DNA of 64,000 nucleotides from the NCBI RefSeq assembly GCF_027497995.1, contig NZ_JAODBT010000004.1, positions 62,001 through 126,000 on the forward strand, in the 5' to 3' direction. Below, one piece after another: positions 23,946-32,133 of the stretch. The translations under genes were made by a program, and so were the position numbers. Position 1 is the first letter of the stretch; every line of letters starts with the position of its first letter. The notes under the pieces were generated by a model that did no database searches, was not told where the DNA came from, and saw only the letters and a program-made list of their open reading frames with translations. This stretch comes from Stenotrophomonas sp. Iso1. GTDB lineage: Bacteria > Pseudomonadota > Gammaproteobacteria > Xanthomonadales > Xanthomonadaceae.

Positions 23946-24302
23946 GTGATTGGCATGGACGTGCGCACCGGCAAGCGAATCGACGGCGAGGCCCACCTCG
24001 CCCAGTCCATCGCCGACATCCTCACCACGCCCATCGGCTCGCGCATCGAGCGCCGCGATTACGGTTCGCTGATTCCCGAGCTGATCGACCAGCCGTTCAA
24101 TGCGATGACAAAGCTGCGCCTGTTCGGTGCGGCTGCAACGGCATTGATGCGTTGGGAGCCGCGCATCCAAGTCACACGCCTCTCGCTTCCCGGTGCCGAC
24201 GTCAACGGCGCCGCTGAGCTGGTCATCGAAGGCCGACTGACGCAAGGCGGCGTCGCCGGCCCTGCCCGCATCACCGTCCCCCTGCGCGCAAGCGCCCACT
24301 GA
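23946..24302 (+). CDS. W: Baseplate wedge protein, P2 gpW (gp25-like)
   Basis: A 118-residue member of the gpW/T4 gp25 family that starts tail sheath assembly. DGEAHLAQSIADILTTPIGS, RIERRDYGSLIPELID and MRWEPRIQVTRLSL are diagnostic. It starts at GTG 23946. The 122-bp gap after gpV contains an in-frame open stretch without a good start. Confidence 0.93.
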   Translation: MIGMDVRTGKRIDGEAHLAQSIADILTTPIGSRIERRDYGSLIPELIDQPFNAMTKLRLFGAAATALMRWEPRIQVTRLSLPGADVNGAAELVIEGRLTQGGVAGPARITVPLRASAH

Positions 24303-24319
24303 ATCAGGAGCAATCCCCG

Positions 24320-25486
24320 ATGGACATCTACCATCACGGCGTCCGCGTCATCGAGATCAACGGCGGCGCACGCCCCATTCGCACGGTGGCCACCGCCGTC
24401 GTCGGCGCTGTCGTAACGGCCGATGACGCAGACGAGGCTGCATTCCCGCTCAATACCCAAGTTCTGCTGACGGACGTGGTGGGCGCTATCTCCAAGGCAG
24501 GCACCAAGGGCACCCTGGCCGGCGTACTGAAAGCCATTTCCGATCAGGCCAATCCCCCGACCGTGATCGTGCGTGTGGCCGAAGGTGCCGATCCGGCCGA
24601 GACGATCAGCAACGTCATCGGGACCATCGAGGACGGCAAGCGCACCGGCCTGCAGGCGCTACTCGCAGCCGAAGCGGTGTTGGGCGTCAAGCCGCGCATC
24701 ATCGTGGCCCCGGGATTGGATTCGGAAGAAGTCACGGTCGCGTTGGGAGCGGTTGCGAAGAAGCTGCGCGCCATCAGCTATGCCGGTGTGGGCGCGGCCA
24801 AGTCGATTGCCGAAATGATCGTCTACCGCAAGAAGTTCGGTGACCGTGAGTTGATGCTGATCTACCCGGACTTCCTCGCGTGGGATATCACAGCCAACGC
24901 CAGTACGGTCACGTTCGCCACCGCCCGTGCAGCAGGCCTACGCGCGAAGATCGATCAGGAACAGGGCTGGCACAAGTCCATCTCGAACGTCCCCGTCCTG
25001 GGCGTGTCGGGCATCAGCGCCGACGTGCATTGGGATCTGCAGGATCCGGATACCGACGCCGGCCTGCTCAATGCCAACCAGATCACCACGCTGATTAGCT
25101 CCAAGGGTTACCGCTTCTGGGGATCGCGCACCTGCAGCGAGGATCCGTTGTTCGAGTTCGAGACGGCCACCCGTACTGCGCAGATCCTTGCTGACACCAT
25201 TGCCGAGGCAATGATGACCTATACGGATAAGCCGCTGCACCCGTCGATTGTCAAAGACATCTTGGAGTCGATCAACGCCAAGTTCCGCGAGCTGAAGGCC
25301 GGCGGATACGTCATTGATGCCACCGCTTGGTACGACGAAAGCGCCAACAGCAATACGCAGCTGGCAGATGGCAAGTTGGCCATCGATTACGACTACACCC
25401 CGGTGCCGCCGCTGGAAAACCTCACGCTGCGTCAGCGCATCACCAACCGCTACTTCTCCGACTTCGCCTCGCGCGTCGGCGCCTAA
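24320..25486 (+). CDS. FI: Major tail sheath protein, P2 gpFI
   Basis: This 388-residue contractile sheath subunit drives the inner tube through the envelope. The N-terminus YHHGVRVIEINGGARPIRTV and pieces such as AETISNVIGTIEDGKRTGLQ, LLNANQITTLISSKGYRFWG and RTCSEDPLFEFETATRT match the P2/T4 sheath family. The C-terminus NLTLRQRITNRYFSDFASRV forms the handshake strand. A good ribosome-binding site (CAGGAG) precedes the ATG. Confidence 0.97.
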   Translation: MDIYHHGVRVIEINGGARPIRTVATAVVGAVVTADDADEAAFPLNTQVLLTDVVGAISKAGTKGTLAGVLKAISDQANPPTVIVRVAEGADPAETISNVIGTIEDGKRTGLQALLAAEAVLGVKPRIIVAPGLDSEEVTVALGAVAKKLRAISYAGVGAAKSIAEMIVYRKKFGDRELMLIYPDFLAWDITANASTVTFATARAAGLRAKIDQEQGWHKSISNVPVLGVSGISADVHWDLQDPDTDAGLLNANQITTLISSKGYRFWGSRTCSEDPLFEFETATRTAQILADTIAEAMMTYTDKPLHPSIVKDILESINAKFRELKAGGYVIDATAWYDESANSNTQLADGKLAIDYDYTPVPPLENLTLRQRITNRYFSDFASRVGA

Positions 25487-25497
25487 AGGAACCTGCC

Positions 25498-26007
25498 ATG
25501 GCACTGCCAAGCAAACTGAAGAACCTCAACCTGTTCAACGACGGCGAGAGCTACATCGGTCAGATCACCGAATTCAAGCTGCCCACGCTCTCCCGCAAGT
25601 TCGAGGAATACCGCGCCGGCGGCATGGGTGGCCCGATCAACATTGACCTGGGCAGTGAGCTGATCGAGGCCGAGTGGAAGTGTGGCGGGCTGATGCGTCA
25701 GGTGCTGCGCCAGTTCGGCGCGATCCGCCACAACGCCGTGCAGCTGCGCTTCGCCGGCTCGTACCAGCGCGAAGACACCGGCGAAGTGGATGCCGTCGAA
25801 ATCGTTATTCGCGGTCGCCACAGCGAGATTGATCCGGGCACCGGCAAGGTCGGTGATGACACCGAGTTCAGCGTCAAGACCTCGGCCAGCTACTACAAGC
25901 TGACGATCAACGGCCGCGTTGAAATCGAGATCGACCAGGTCGGCATGCTCTTCATCGTTGACGGTGTGGATTTGCTCGAAGCCCACCGCCGCGCCATCGG
26001 CGTGTAA
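25498..26007 (+). CDS. FII: Major tail tube protein, P2 gpFII
   Basis: A 169-residue tube subunit with the family order MALPSKLKNLNLFNDGESYI, PTLSRKFEEYRAGGMGGPIN, QLRFAGSYQREDTGEV and YYKLTINGRVEIEIDQVGML. It forms the rigid tube inside the sheath. ATG 25498 lies 11 bp after the sheath stop with AAAGGA as ribosome-binding site. Confidence 0.97.
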   Translation: MALPSKLKNLNLFNDGESYIGQITEFKLPTLSRKFEEYRAGGMGGPINIDLGSELIEAEWKCGGLMRQVLRQFGAIRHNAVQLRFAGSYQREDTGEVDAVEIVIRGRHSEIDPGTGKVGDDTEFSVKTSASYYKLTINGRVEIEIDQVGMLFIVDGVDLLEAHRRAIGV

Positions 26008-26014
26008 CCCACTC

Positions 26015-26041
26015 GCCCGGCTGACTGAGGCCGGGCCTTTC
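26015..26041 (+). terminator. Hairpin between FII and E
   Basis: GCCCGGC (26015-26021) and GCCGGGC (26030-26036) form a stem with an 8-nt loop, followed by CTTTC. It may reduce readthrough from the abundant sheath/tube genes into the tail-assembly genes. The short T-tract makes it weak. Confidence 0.5.
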
Positions 26042-26058
26042 GCAGAGAGAAACAGAGC

Positions 26059-26394
26059 ATGAGCAAGAACACGAAGCCCGAAGTCGATGCGGCACAAGAA
26101 CAGGTGTACCAGCCGGGCGTGGTGCCGTTGGAGCACCCGATCCAACGCGGTGACCAGGTCATCGACAAGGTTGCCCTGCGCAAGCCCGACTCGGGCAGCC
26201 TGCGCGGCATCAAGCTGATGGATCTGCTTCAGATGGACGTCACGTCCGTCAGCACCTTGCTGCCGCGTATCACCACACCGATCCTCACGCCGCACGACGT
26301 GGCCAAGATCGACCCGGCTGATCTGGTGGCGATCAGCACCGAGCTGCTTACTTTTTTTCTGAGCAAGGCGACGCGGGAATCCCTGCCTGCGTAG
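26059..26394 (+). CDS. E: Tail assembly chaperone, P2 gpE
   Basis: A 111-residue protein of the gpE family. It has VVPLEHPIQRGDQVIDKVAL, LRGIKLMDLLQMDVTSVSTL and LPRITTPILTPHDVAKIDPA. With the frameshifted E+E' product it binds the tape measure protein and sets tail length assembly. Near its 3' end is a run of seven T residues where a -1 shift enters the E' frame. Confidence 0.92.
   Translation: MSKNTKPEVDAAQEQVYQPGVVPLEHPIQRGDQVIDKVALRKPDSGSLRGIKLMDLLQMDVTSVSTLLPRITTPILTPHDVAKIDPADLVAISTELLTFFLSKATRESLPA
26352..26358 (+). promoter_or_regulatory. Programmed -1 frameshift slippery site in gene E
   Basis: The sequence ACT TTT TTT CTG has a T7 run read as two Phe codons. Slipping back one base gives TTT TTT TCT GAG CAA, which stays open through 26403 and joins the E' reading frame to its stop at 26517. 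P2 uses a T6G slip at the same place to make gpE+E'. The match in position, frame direction and open fusion makes this convincing. Confidence 0.88.
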
Positions 26395-26402
26395 AGGACG
26401 CA

Positions 26403-26519
26403 ATGGCCGACATCGCCGTCGTGTTGGGGTTCACCCTGACCGAGATGTCGGCCATGTCCCTGCCTGAATTGGTCGAGTGGCACGAACGTGCCCGTGTGAG
26501 AAGTGGAGCCCAGCAGTGA
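26403..26519 (+). CDS. E': Tail protein E' (second half of frameshifted gpE+E')
   Basis: The 38-residue reading MADIAVVLGFTLTEMSAMSL then PELVEWHERARVRSGAQQ matches the GpE'/GpE+E' C-terminal family. It can be made alone from ATG 26403, but in P2 it is produced as a fusion by -1 frameshifting in gene E. The fusion frame is open from the T7 run onwards with a linker of about 14 codons. Confidence 0.85.
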   Translation: MADIAVVLGFTLTEMSAMSLPELVEWHERARVRSGAQQ

Positions 26520-26531
26520 TACAGTCCGCCC

Positions 26532-26669
26532 ATGGCAACGTTCATCCTCTCTTTGTTCGCCCTGGCACTACTGGCAATTCTGTTTGCGGCGGTGGTGTGG
26601 GCGTTCAGCGCCGTGGCGCGCTTTCTGGCCGCCTTGCTTCCGTCCGATACGGAACGCACCGCTCCCTGA
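26532..26669 (+). CDS. Small single-span membrane protein between E' and T
   Basis: A 45-residue reading frame beginning MATFILSLFALALLAILFAA. One long hydrophobic helix (about 3-38) is followed by a short polar tail (LPSDTERTAP). It starts 13 bp after the E' stop and ends 23 bp before the tape measure ATG, filling the gap. No family is recognised. It may be a minor holin-like or exclusion peptide, or an untranslated coincidence; the tight packing favours a gene. Confidence 0.45.
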   Translation: MATFILSLFALALLAILFAAVVWAFSAVARFLAALLPSDTERTAP

Positions 26670-26691
26670 GTGATGCCCGGGCTGTCGTCGC

Positions 26692-29556
26692 ATGAGCGGC
26701 GGCAACCTTCGACTGCAGGTTGTCCTGCAGGCACTCGACCAAGCCACCGCCCCATTCCGCAAGATCATGGCCGGCAGCAAAGGCCTGACCTCGGCGCTGC
26801 AGGCGCAGCAGGCCACCCTTCGCCGACTCAATGCCGCCCAACGTGACGTAAGCGCCTTCCGTGCGCAGCAGCAGGCTACGCGCGGCACCGCTGCGGCTCA
26901 CCTACAGGCACAAGAGCGGGTGCGGCAGCTCGCCGCACAGATCGCCGCCACGGCCCAGCCATCGCGCAAGCTCAACAATGAGTTCAAGCAGGCCAAGCAC
27001 GCCGCCGGCCAGCTCAAATCGCAGCACCAGCAACAGGCCACGGAACTGCAGCGCCTGCGCTCGCGCCTTGAGGGGGCGGGCGTCAGCACGCGCCAGCTCA
27101 GCAGCCATGAGCGGCGGCTGCGCACTGACATCGCCGCCACCACCGCCCAGATGGATTCCCAGCGCAAGCGCCTTGCCACGCTGGACGCAGCGATGGCGCG
27201 TAGCAAACGGATCCACACCGCTGGCATGAATGCTGCTGCGCATGGCGCCGGCATGGCCTTCGCCGGTGCCGGCGCGCTGCGCGTGGAAATGTTCCCCATT
27301 TCGCAAGCCATGACCTTCGAGTCGGCAATGGCTGACGTGAAGAAGGTCGTGGACTTCGATACGCCCGCCCAGTTCGCACAAATGAGCCGCGACGTGGAGG
27401 ATCTATCGCGCATTCTGCCGATGGTGCCGGCCGACATTGCCAAGATCGTTGCCGCTGCTGGTCAGGCGTCGATCCCGCGCAAGGAGCTGCTGGCCTTTGC
27501 CGAAGACGCGGCAAAGATGGGCGTCGCATTCGACACCACCGCCGAAGATGCGGGCCAGACGATGGCCACGTGGCGCACCGCGTTCCGCATGGGCCAGAAC
27601 GAAGTGGTCGTGCTGGCCGACAAGATCAACTATCTGGGCAACTCCGGCCCGGCAAGCGTCCAGAAGATCAGCGAGGTGGTGAACCGCATTGGTGCCTTGG
27701 GTGAAGTTGCCGGACTGGGCAGCGGCCCCATTGCGGCACTGGGCGCCACGGTGGCAGGCATGGGCATCGAGTCCGAGGTGTCGGCCACCGGCATCAAGAA
27801 CATGTTGCTGACGCTCGCTGCGGGCGATGCTGCGACAAAGCGGCAGGTCGAGTCCTTCAAGAAGCTAGGCCTCAATGCCAGCTCCATGGCCAAGGCTATG
27901 CAGGACGATGCCGGCGGCGCCATCCTGTCCGTGCTGGAGAAACTGCAGCAGCTGCCCAAGCATGAGCAGGCCGCGACCATGACCGCGCTGTTCGGGCGCG
28001 AATCCATCGGCGCGATCGCACCGCTGCTGACGAATCTGGAACTGCTGAAAACCAACTTCGACAAGGTCACAGACGCACAGAAGTACGGCGGCTCGATGGG
28101 CGCCGAATACACCGCGCGTGTGGCCACGTCCGAGAACGCCCTGCAGCTGCTGACGAACACCAGCCTAGTCACGGCTCAGTCCATCGGCCAGACATTGCTG
28201 CCTGAGTTCAAACTGCTGGTGGAGCGCACCGCGCAGGTGGTTGGAAAGATCACCGATTGGATCCGCGATAACCCGGCATTGGTGGCCACCATCGCAAAGC
28301 TGACCATCGCCGGCACCGCCCTGGTCACCGTGCTGGGTGGCCTGCTGGTGGTCGGCGGCGTCGGGGCTATGGCACTGACGCAGATCCATAAGGCTGTGCT
28401 GCTTCTGAGCGGCGGTGGCGGCTTTGGCCAGTTGGTCAAGCAGGTGCTATCTGTCGGCGGTCGGGCCTTCCCAATGCTGCTCAACGCTGGCCGCATGCTG
28501 CTGCCGGTGCTGGGCGGTATCAGCGCGCCGGTGCTTGCCATCGGCGCCGCCATCGCGCTGGTCGCGGTGCTGGTCTGGAAGTACTGGGGGCCGATCAAGG
28601 CGTTCATGCTCGGGATGTGGGAAGGCATCCTCGATGTCATGCGGCCGATCTTCGATGAGCTGGTCACTGCGCTGCAGCCGCTGGCGCCAGTATGGAACCT
28701 GGTGTCCGATGCCATGGGTAAAGCCTGGGCATGGGTGAAGAAGCTGTTCGCCCCATTCGAGGCAACCACTGAGCAGTTGGAAGGTGCTGGCAACGCTGGC
28801 CGTGGTTTCGGCCAGATGCTTGCCGGCGTGATGTCCACGAACCTGAAAATTGCCGTCGCGGCCATCAAGCTGCTGGTGGGTGCTTTCGAGACCATCATGC
28901 CGATCATCCGAAACACGATGGGCGGCGCGTGGACCTACCTCAAGGGCGCTTGGGATCTGATCGCCGGCATTTTCACCCTCAACGGTGGCCGCATCACTGC
29001 GGGCCTGACAGCCATGTGGGAAGGCGTGAATCAGATCCTGAGCGGCTGGCCGGCGAAGATGTGGCAGGCCGGCATCGACATGATCACCGGGCTGATCAAC
29101 GGCATCTTGGGCATGCAGGCCAACGTGCGCGGCATCGTGATGTCGCTGGCCGGATCCATCATCGATCAGTTCAAGGGCGTGCTGGGAATCCACAGCCCGT
29201 CCCGCGTGTTCGCCCAGTTCGGCGACTTCACCATGCAGGGGCTGGCCAACGGCTTGAACCGCAGCGCCGATGCGCCCCTGCAGCGCGTGATGAGCCTGGG
29301 CGAACGCATGCGGAAGGCAGGTGCAGGAATCGCCCTCACAGCGGCCACAGCGCCCGCCATGGCCGCAGGTGCGCCATTGATGGCCGCCAGTGCCGCACAG
29401 GCCACAGCGGGCAGCACAGGCGCCGCTACCTACGAGTTCCACATCCACACGCAGCCCGGCGACAGCGCGCAGGACATCGCGCGTGAAGTTCGCCGGCAGA
29501 TCGAAGCCATCGAGCGCGAGCGCGCATCGCGCCGCCAATCGCGCCTCGCAGACTGA
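26692..29556 (+). CDS. T: Tail tape measure protein, P2 gpT
   Basis: A 954-residue protein whose length sets tail length. The N-terminal 170 residues are Ala/Gln/Arg-rich coiled coil (QAQQATLRRLNAAQRDVSAF). The conserved TP901-type core follows (FESAMADVKKVVDFDTPAQF, FAEDAAKMGVAFDTTAEDAG, MGIESEVSATGIKNML). Two hydrophobic stretches at about 529-562 and 601-635 could insert into the host inner membrane during injection. The segment LGIHSPSRVFAQFGDFTMQG is a family hallmark near the C-terminus. The last region is Ala-rich, then RQIEAIERERASRRQSR. Confidence 0.95.
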   Translation: MSGGNLRLQVVLQALDQATAPFRKIMAGSKGLTSALQAQQATLRRLNAAQRDVSAFRAQQQATRGTAAAHLQAQERVRQLAAQIAATAQPSRKLNNEFKQAKHAAGQLKSQHQQQATELQRLRSRLEGAGVSTRQLSSHERRLRTDIAATTAQMDSQRKRLATLDAAMARSKRIHTAGMNAAAHGAGMAFAGAGALRVEMFPISQAMTFESAMADVKKVVDFDTPAQFAQMSRDVEDLSRILPMVPADIAKIVAAAGQASIPRKELLAFAEDAAKMGVAFDTTAEDAGQTMATWRTAFRMGQNEVVVLADKINYLGNSGPASVQKISEVVNRIGALGEVAGLGSGPIAALGATVAGMGIESEVSATGIKNMLLTLAAGDAATKRQVESFKKLGLNASSMAKAMQDDAGGAILSVLEKLQQLPKHEQAATMTALFGRESIGAIAPLLTNLELLKTNFDKVTDAQKYGGSMGAEYTARVATSENALQLLTNTSLVTAQSIGQTLLPEFKLLVERTAQVVGKITDWIRDNPALVATIAKLTIAGTALVTVLGGLLVVGGVGAMALTQIHKAVLLLSGGGGFGQLVKQVLSVGGRAFPMLLNAGRMLLPVLGGISAPVLAIGAAIALVAVLVWKYWGPIKAFMLGMWEGILDVMRPIFDELVTALQPLAPVWNLVSDAMGKAWAWVKKLFAPFEATTEQLEGAGNAGRGFGQMLAGVMSTNLKIAVAAIKLLVGAFETIMPIIRNTMGGAWTYLKGAWDLIAGIFTLNGGRITAGLTAMWEGVNQILSGWPAKMWQAGIDMITGLINGILGMQANVRGIVMSLAGSIIDQFKGVLGIHSPSRVFAQFGDFTMQGLANGLNRSADAPLQRVMSLGERMRKAGAGIALTAATAPAMAAGAPLMAASAAQATAGSTGAATYEFHIHTQPGDSAQDIAREVRRQIEAIERERASRRQSRLAD

Positions 29557-29567
29557 GCACCACCACC

Positions 29568-29966
29568 ATGATGATGAGCTTCGGAACATTCGTATTCGCC
29601 CTGTCCACCGCTGCCTACGATTCGCTGCAGCGGCAAATGGACTGGCGCCACGCCAGCAGCGCCCGCGTGGGGGCCCGCCCCGCCCGTCAGTACGTGGGAC
29701 CGGGCGAGGACACCATCACCCTGCAGGGCCTCATCAGCGCCGAGCTGACGGACAACCTGGACGTGCTCGATGACCTGCGCGAGCTGGCCAACCAAGGCAA
29801 GCCGCAGGCGCTGGTCGAGGGTACGGGCCGCGTCTACGGCGGCTATGTGCTGGTCAGCCTGGCCGAGACGCGCAAGGAGTTCTTCAGCGACGGCACGCCG
29901 CGCCTGATCGAATTCCAGTTGCAGTTGGAGCGCGACGAAGACAACAACGCCGAGGTGGCTGCATGA
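29568..29966 (+). CDS. U: Tail terminator/assembly protein, P2 gpU
   Basis: A 132-residue protein with FGTFVFALSTAAYDSLQRQM, RQYVGPGEDTITLQGLISAE, LDDLRELANQGKPQALVEG and GTPRLIEFQLQLERD, all typical of gpU. It caps the tail tube. Its stop overlaps the gpD start (ATGA). Start codons at 29568, 29571 and 29574 (MMM) are indistinguishable. Confidence 0.94.
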   Translation: MMMSFGTFVFALSTAAYDSLQRQMDWRHASSARVGARPARQYVGPGEDTITLQGLISAELTDNLDVLDDLRELANQGKPQALVEGTGRVYGGYVLVSLAETRKEFFSDGTPRLIEFQLQLERDEDNNAEVAA

Positions 29967-30961
29967 GGGCCGTTCCGTATCCCATCCCCGCTTGGCGCGT
30001 CACGATGGACGGGCAGGATCTCACCGCACGCTTTGCCCCGCGCTTGGACTCGCTGACCCTCACCGAATGTCGAGGCGATGAAGCCGACCAGTTGGACATC
30101 CAGATCCGCGACAACGACGGGCGCATGGCATTGCCGCGTCGTGGCGTCACCCTGCAGGTATCGCTCGGCTGGGAAGACCGCAGTCTTTTCAACAAGGGCA
30201 CGTTCGTGGTGGACGACGTGGAGCACAGCGGGCCACCGGACGTCATCACGATCCGCGCCCGTAGTGCTGACCTCACGGGCGCCGTGCGCAGCCGCAAGGA
30301 GCGCAGCTGGCATGACACAACGCTAGGCGCGATCCTTGGCACGATTGCCAATGAGCATTCGTTGAAGGTGGCCATCGCGGCAGGCATGGCGAGTGTTCCC
30401 GTGCCGCATCTGGATCAAGCCAACGAAAGCGACATCAATCTGCTGACGCGCTTGGGCAAGCGCTTCGATGCGGTGGCCACCGTCAAGGCAGGCACGTTGA
30501 TCTTCTCGCCTATCGGTTCCGGAACGACTCCCAGCGGTGCCGAGCTACCAGCGACTCAGATCACACGAGAGTCAGGCGACCAGCACCGCTACACCGTGGC
30601 GGATCGGGAGAAATACTCGGGCGTCCGCGCGTACTGGGGTGATCGAAACGCAGCACGACGAAAGGCCGTGTTGGTGGGCACCGCCGAGAACGAGAAGAAG
30701 CTGCAGGCCACCTACGCAACAGAGCAGGAGGCCCGTCAACATGCCGATGCGGAGTTCAAGCGATTGGAACGCGGTACCGCCACCATGAATTACACGCTGG
30801 CGCTCGGCCGCGCTGACATTTCACCCGAGCAAACGCTGACGTTGAGCGGATTCAAGAACGAAATCGACGGGACGGGCTGGCTGGTAGCAAAGGCCACGCA
30901 TTCAATCGACCCCAACAGCGGGTTTACAACCGCGCTGGAACTTGAACACAGCCCAACGTAG
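29963..30961 (+). CDS. D: Late control/baseplate hub protein, P2 gpD
   Basis: A 332-residue tail hub protein, structurally like the VgrG N-terminal domain. Features are PIPAWRVTMDGQDLTARFAP, DEADQLDIQIRDNDGRMALP, GWEDRSLFNKGTFVVDDVEH and WHDTTLGAILGTIANEHSLK. It ends the late tail operon. A gap of about 85 bp follows before the convergent repressor gene. Confidence 0.95.
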   Translation: MRAVPYPIPAWRVTMDGQDLTARFAPRLDSLTLTECRGDEADQLDIQIRDNDGRMALPRRGVTLQVSLGWEDRSLFNKGTFVVDDVEHSGPPDVITIRARSADLTGAVRSRKERSWHDTTLGAILGTIANEHSLKVAIAAGMASVPVPHLDQANESDINLLTRLGKRFDAVATVKAGTLIFSPIGSGTTPSGAELPATQITRESGDQHRYTVADREKYSGVRAYWGDRNAARRKAVLVGTAENEKKLQATYATEQEARQHADAEFKRLERGTATMNYTLALGRADISPEQTLTLSGFKNEIDGTGWLVAKATHSIDPNSGFTTALELEHSPT

Positions 30962-31045
30962 TCAATCGATAACGGCCGCGCATACTTCAGGCATGCCCCG
31001 CATGGCCGCTATTTCGGCCGTCAACCACAACCAGCTGACCAATGT

Positions 31046-31498
31046 TTATTTCGATGGTTTCCTGCGGGTGCGTGTACCACGCGATCCCACATTGAACGTC
31101 ACATCGCCCTGAGTAATTTCACCACTCATAACTTGGCCCAGGTTGTCGCCGCCAAACTTGACCGACTGACCACCGGGCACCGCAGGCCCCGCAGTGAGTA
31201 CGGCCAACGCGGCGGCGCGAAGCTCTCCCGAAGTCGCGCGAAAACGCGCCAGCAATTCGGCTTCTGCAGCATCCATAGAACCTTCCCTGATGCCGGTGAT
31301 CACGTACTGCACATCAACGCCAGCACGTGCAGCGGCCGCGAAGAAAAGCCCATCGGGCGAGCGCTCGCCCTTCTCGTATCTCAACTGAGCCATGCGTTTC
31401 ATGCCGGCTAGTGCCGCCATCTCATCTTGATTCATGCCCAATCGGATTCGCTCTTCCTTGAGACGCGCGCCCATTTCTTCCATTTGAGTGATTTCCAT
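31046..31498 (-). CDS. Phage repressor, XRE-type helix-turn-helix
   Basis: A 150-residue protein with an N-terminal helix-turn-helix (about 8-62: ARLKEERIRLGMNQDEMAAL, then LRYEKGERSPDGLFFAAAAR) and a C-terminal variable region ending in basic residues (GSRGTRTRRKPSK). It lacks the Ser-Lys protease domain of LexA-type repressors, so SOS self-cleavage is not expected; the P2 repressor also lacks it. It is divergent from the gp16-like gene across a 65-bp gap holding an inverted repeat. Start ATG 31498 is favoured; ATG 31480 is possible. Confidence 0.85.
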   Translation of the reverse strand: MEITQMEEMGARLKEERIRLGMNQDEMAALAGMKRMAQLRYEKGERSPDGLFFAAAARAGVDVQYVITGIREGSMDAAEAELLARFRATSGELRAAALAVLTAGPAVPGGQSVKFGGDNLGQVMSGEITQGDVTFNVGSRGTRTRRKPSK

Positions 31499-31500
31499 TG

Positions 31501-31529
31501 TTGACAATGCTCCCAATCGGGAGCAACAT
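31501..31529 (+). promoter_or_regulatory. Early promoter with overlapping operator palindrome
   Basis: TTGACA at 31501-31506 matches a sigma70 -35 box. It is followed 17 bp later by a weak -10 candidate CAACAT (31524-31529). Between them lies TGCTCCC (31508-31514) and GGGAGCA (31519-31525), a perfect 7-bp inverted repeat with a 4-bp centre. A repressor bound here would block the rightward early promoter and could also affect its own leftward transcription. The assignment rests on position and symmetry. Confidence 0.6.
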
Positions 31530-31563
31530 CCGTATCAAGTTAAACAGCTTCGCACTATTACGC

Positions 31564-31788
31564 ATGAACGCAAACAAATCCATGCAGCCGAAAACGGCCG
31601 CTCAGGTACGAGAAGAGTTCGCTAATCGTGGTGAATCCGTTGCGGACTTTGCCCGCCGTCACGACCTACTCGATTCCACCGTCCACCAAGTCCTCAACGG
31701 GCGACAGAAGGGAACGCGAGGCGAGTCACACCGCGCTGCGGTGTTGCTCGGCCTAAAGATCGGCACGCTTCCGAAAGTCAGCCGCTGA
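31564..31788 (+). CDS. BcepMu gp16-like DNA-binding protein (Cro-like early regulator)
   Basis: A 74-residue protein with TAAQVREEFANRGESVADFA and TVHQVLNGRQKGTRGESHRA, the layout of the BcepMu gp16 family of phage-associated helix-turn-helix proteins. It is the first gene rightward of the immunity region, the usual place of Cro or Cox in P2-like phages, so a role in repressing lysogeny genes or in excision is likely. The ATG at 31564 is preferred to upstream in-frame codons, which lie in the operator. Confidence 0.8.
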   Translation: MNANKSMQPKTAAQVREEFANRGESVADFARRHDLLDSTVHQVLNGRQKGTRGESHRAAVLLGLKIGTLPKVSR

Positions 31789-31797
31789 GGGTTCTGC

Positions 31798-32115
31798 ATG
31801 TCTATGACGCTCGCCAGCGGAAAGGCCGTATTTCATTGCGAGGCGTGCCGCTCGCGCTTGGTGAAGCGCGATAGCAGCCTCCTGCATAAGCACCTGCGTC
31901 AAGACGTGTATGTGTGTTCCAACCCGTTGTGCTCGGCCAGCTACTCGGGCCACACGGAAATTACCGGCATCGCAAGCCCCAGCGGCGTTCCCAACGCGCC
32001 GGCTAGTGACCTACCCCCTACCCCCTCATATCAACGCGCAGTGCATGAGCGTTCGATGCGAGCAGCACAGAACAGAGACCAGCTGGACATCTTCGATAGC
32101 CAGCCCTTGAACTGA
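31798..32115 (+). CDS. ogr: Ogr/Delta-like zinc-finger late transcription activator
   Basis: A 105-residue protein with cysteines 14, 17, 40 and 45 (FHCEACRSRLVK, DVYVCSNPLCSASYSGH). The CX2C-X22-CX4C spacing is that of P2 Ogr and P4 Delta. These activators contact the RNA polymerase alpha subunit and switch on late promoters. The C-terminal part (SYQRAVHERSMRAAQNRDQL) is longer than in P2. In P2 ogr sits near the D gene and late-operon end; here it lies in the early operon after the gp16-like gene. Confidence 0.85.
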   Translation: MSMTLASGKAVFHCEACRSRLVKRDSSLLHKHLRQDVYVCSNPLCSASYSGHTEITGIASPSGVPNAPASDLPPTPSYQRAVHERSMRAAQNRDQLDIFDSQPLN

Positions 32116-32133
32116 ACAACTGAGGTTTCCCCA

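Noticed and set aside
23824..23949. Open stretch of 41 codons in frame after the gpV stop, overlapping the gpW start
   Set aside because: It reads protein-like (GARRITADHEGMEHALTIFA) but has no good start codon; more likely a relic of gpV or of a lost gene.
28447..29589. Minus-strand frame of 380 codons
   Set aside because: Antisense to the tape measure gene; composition rich in His, Gln and Asp is a shadow pattern.
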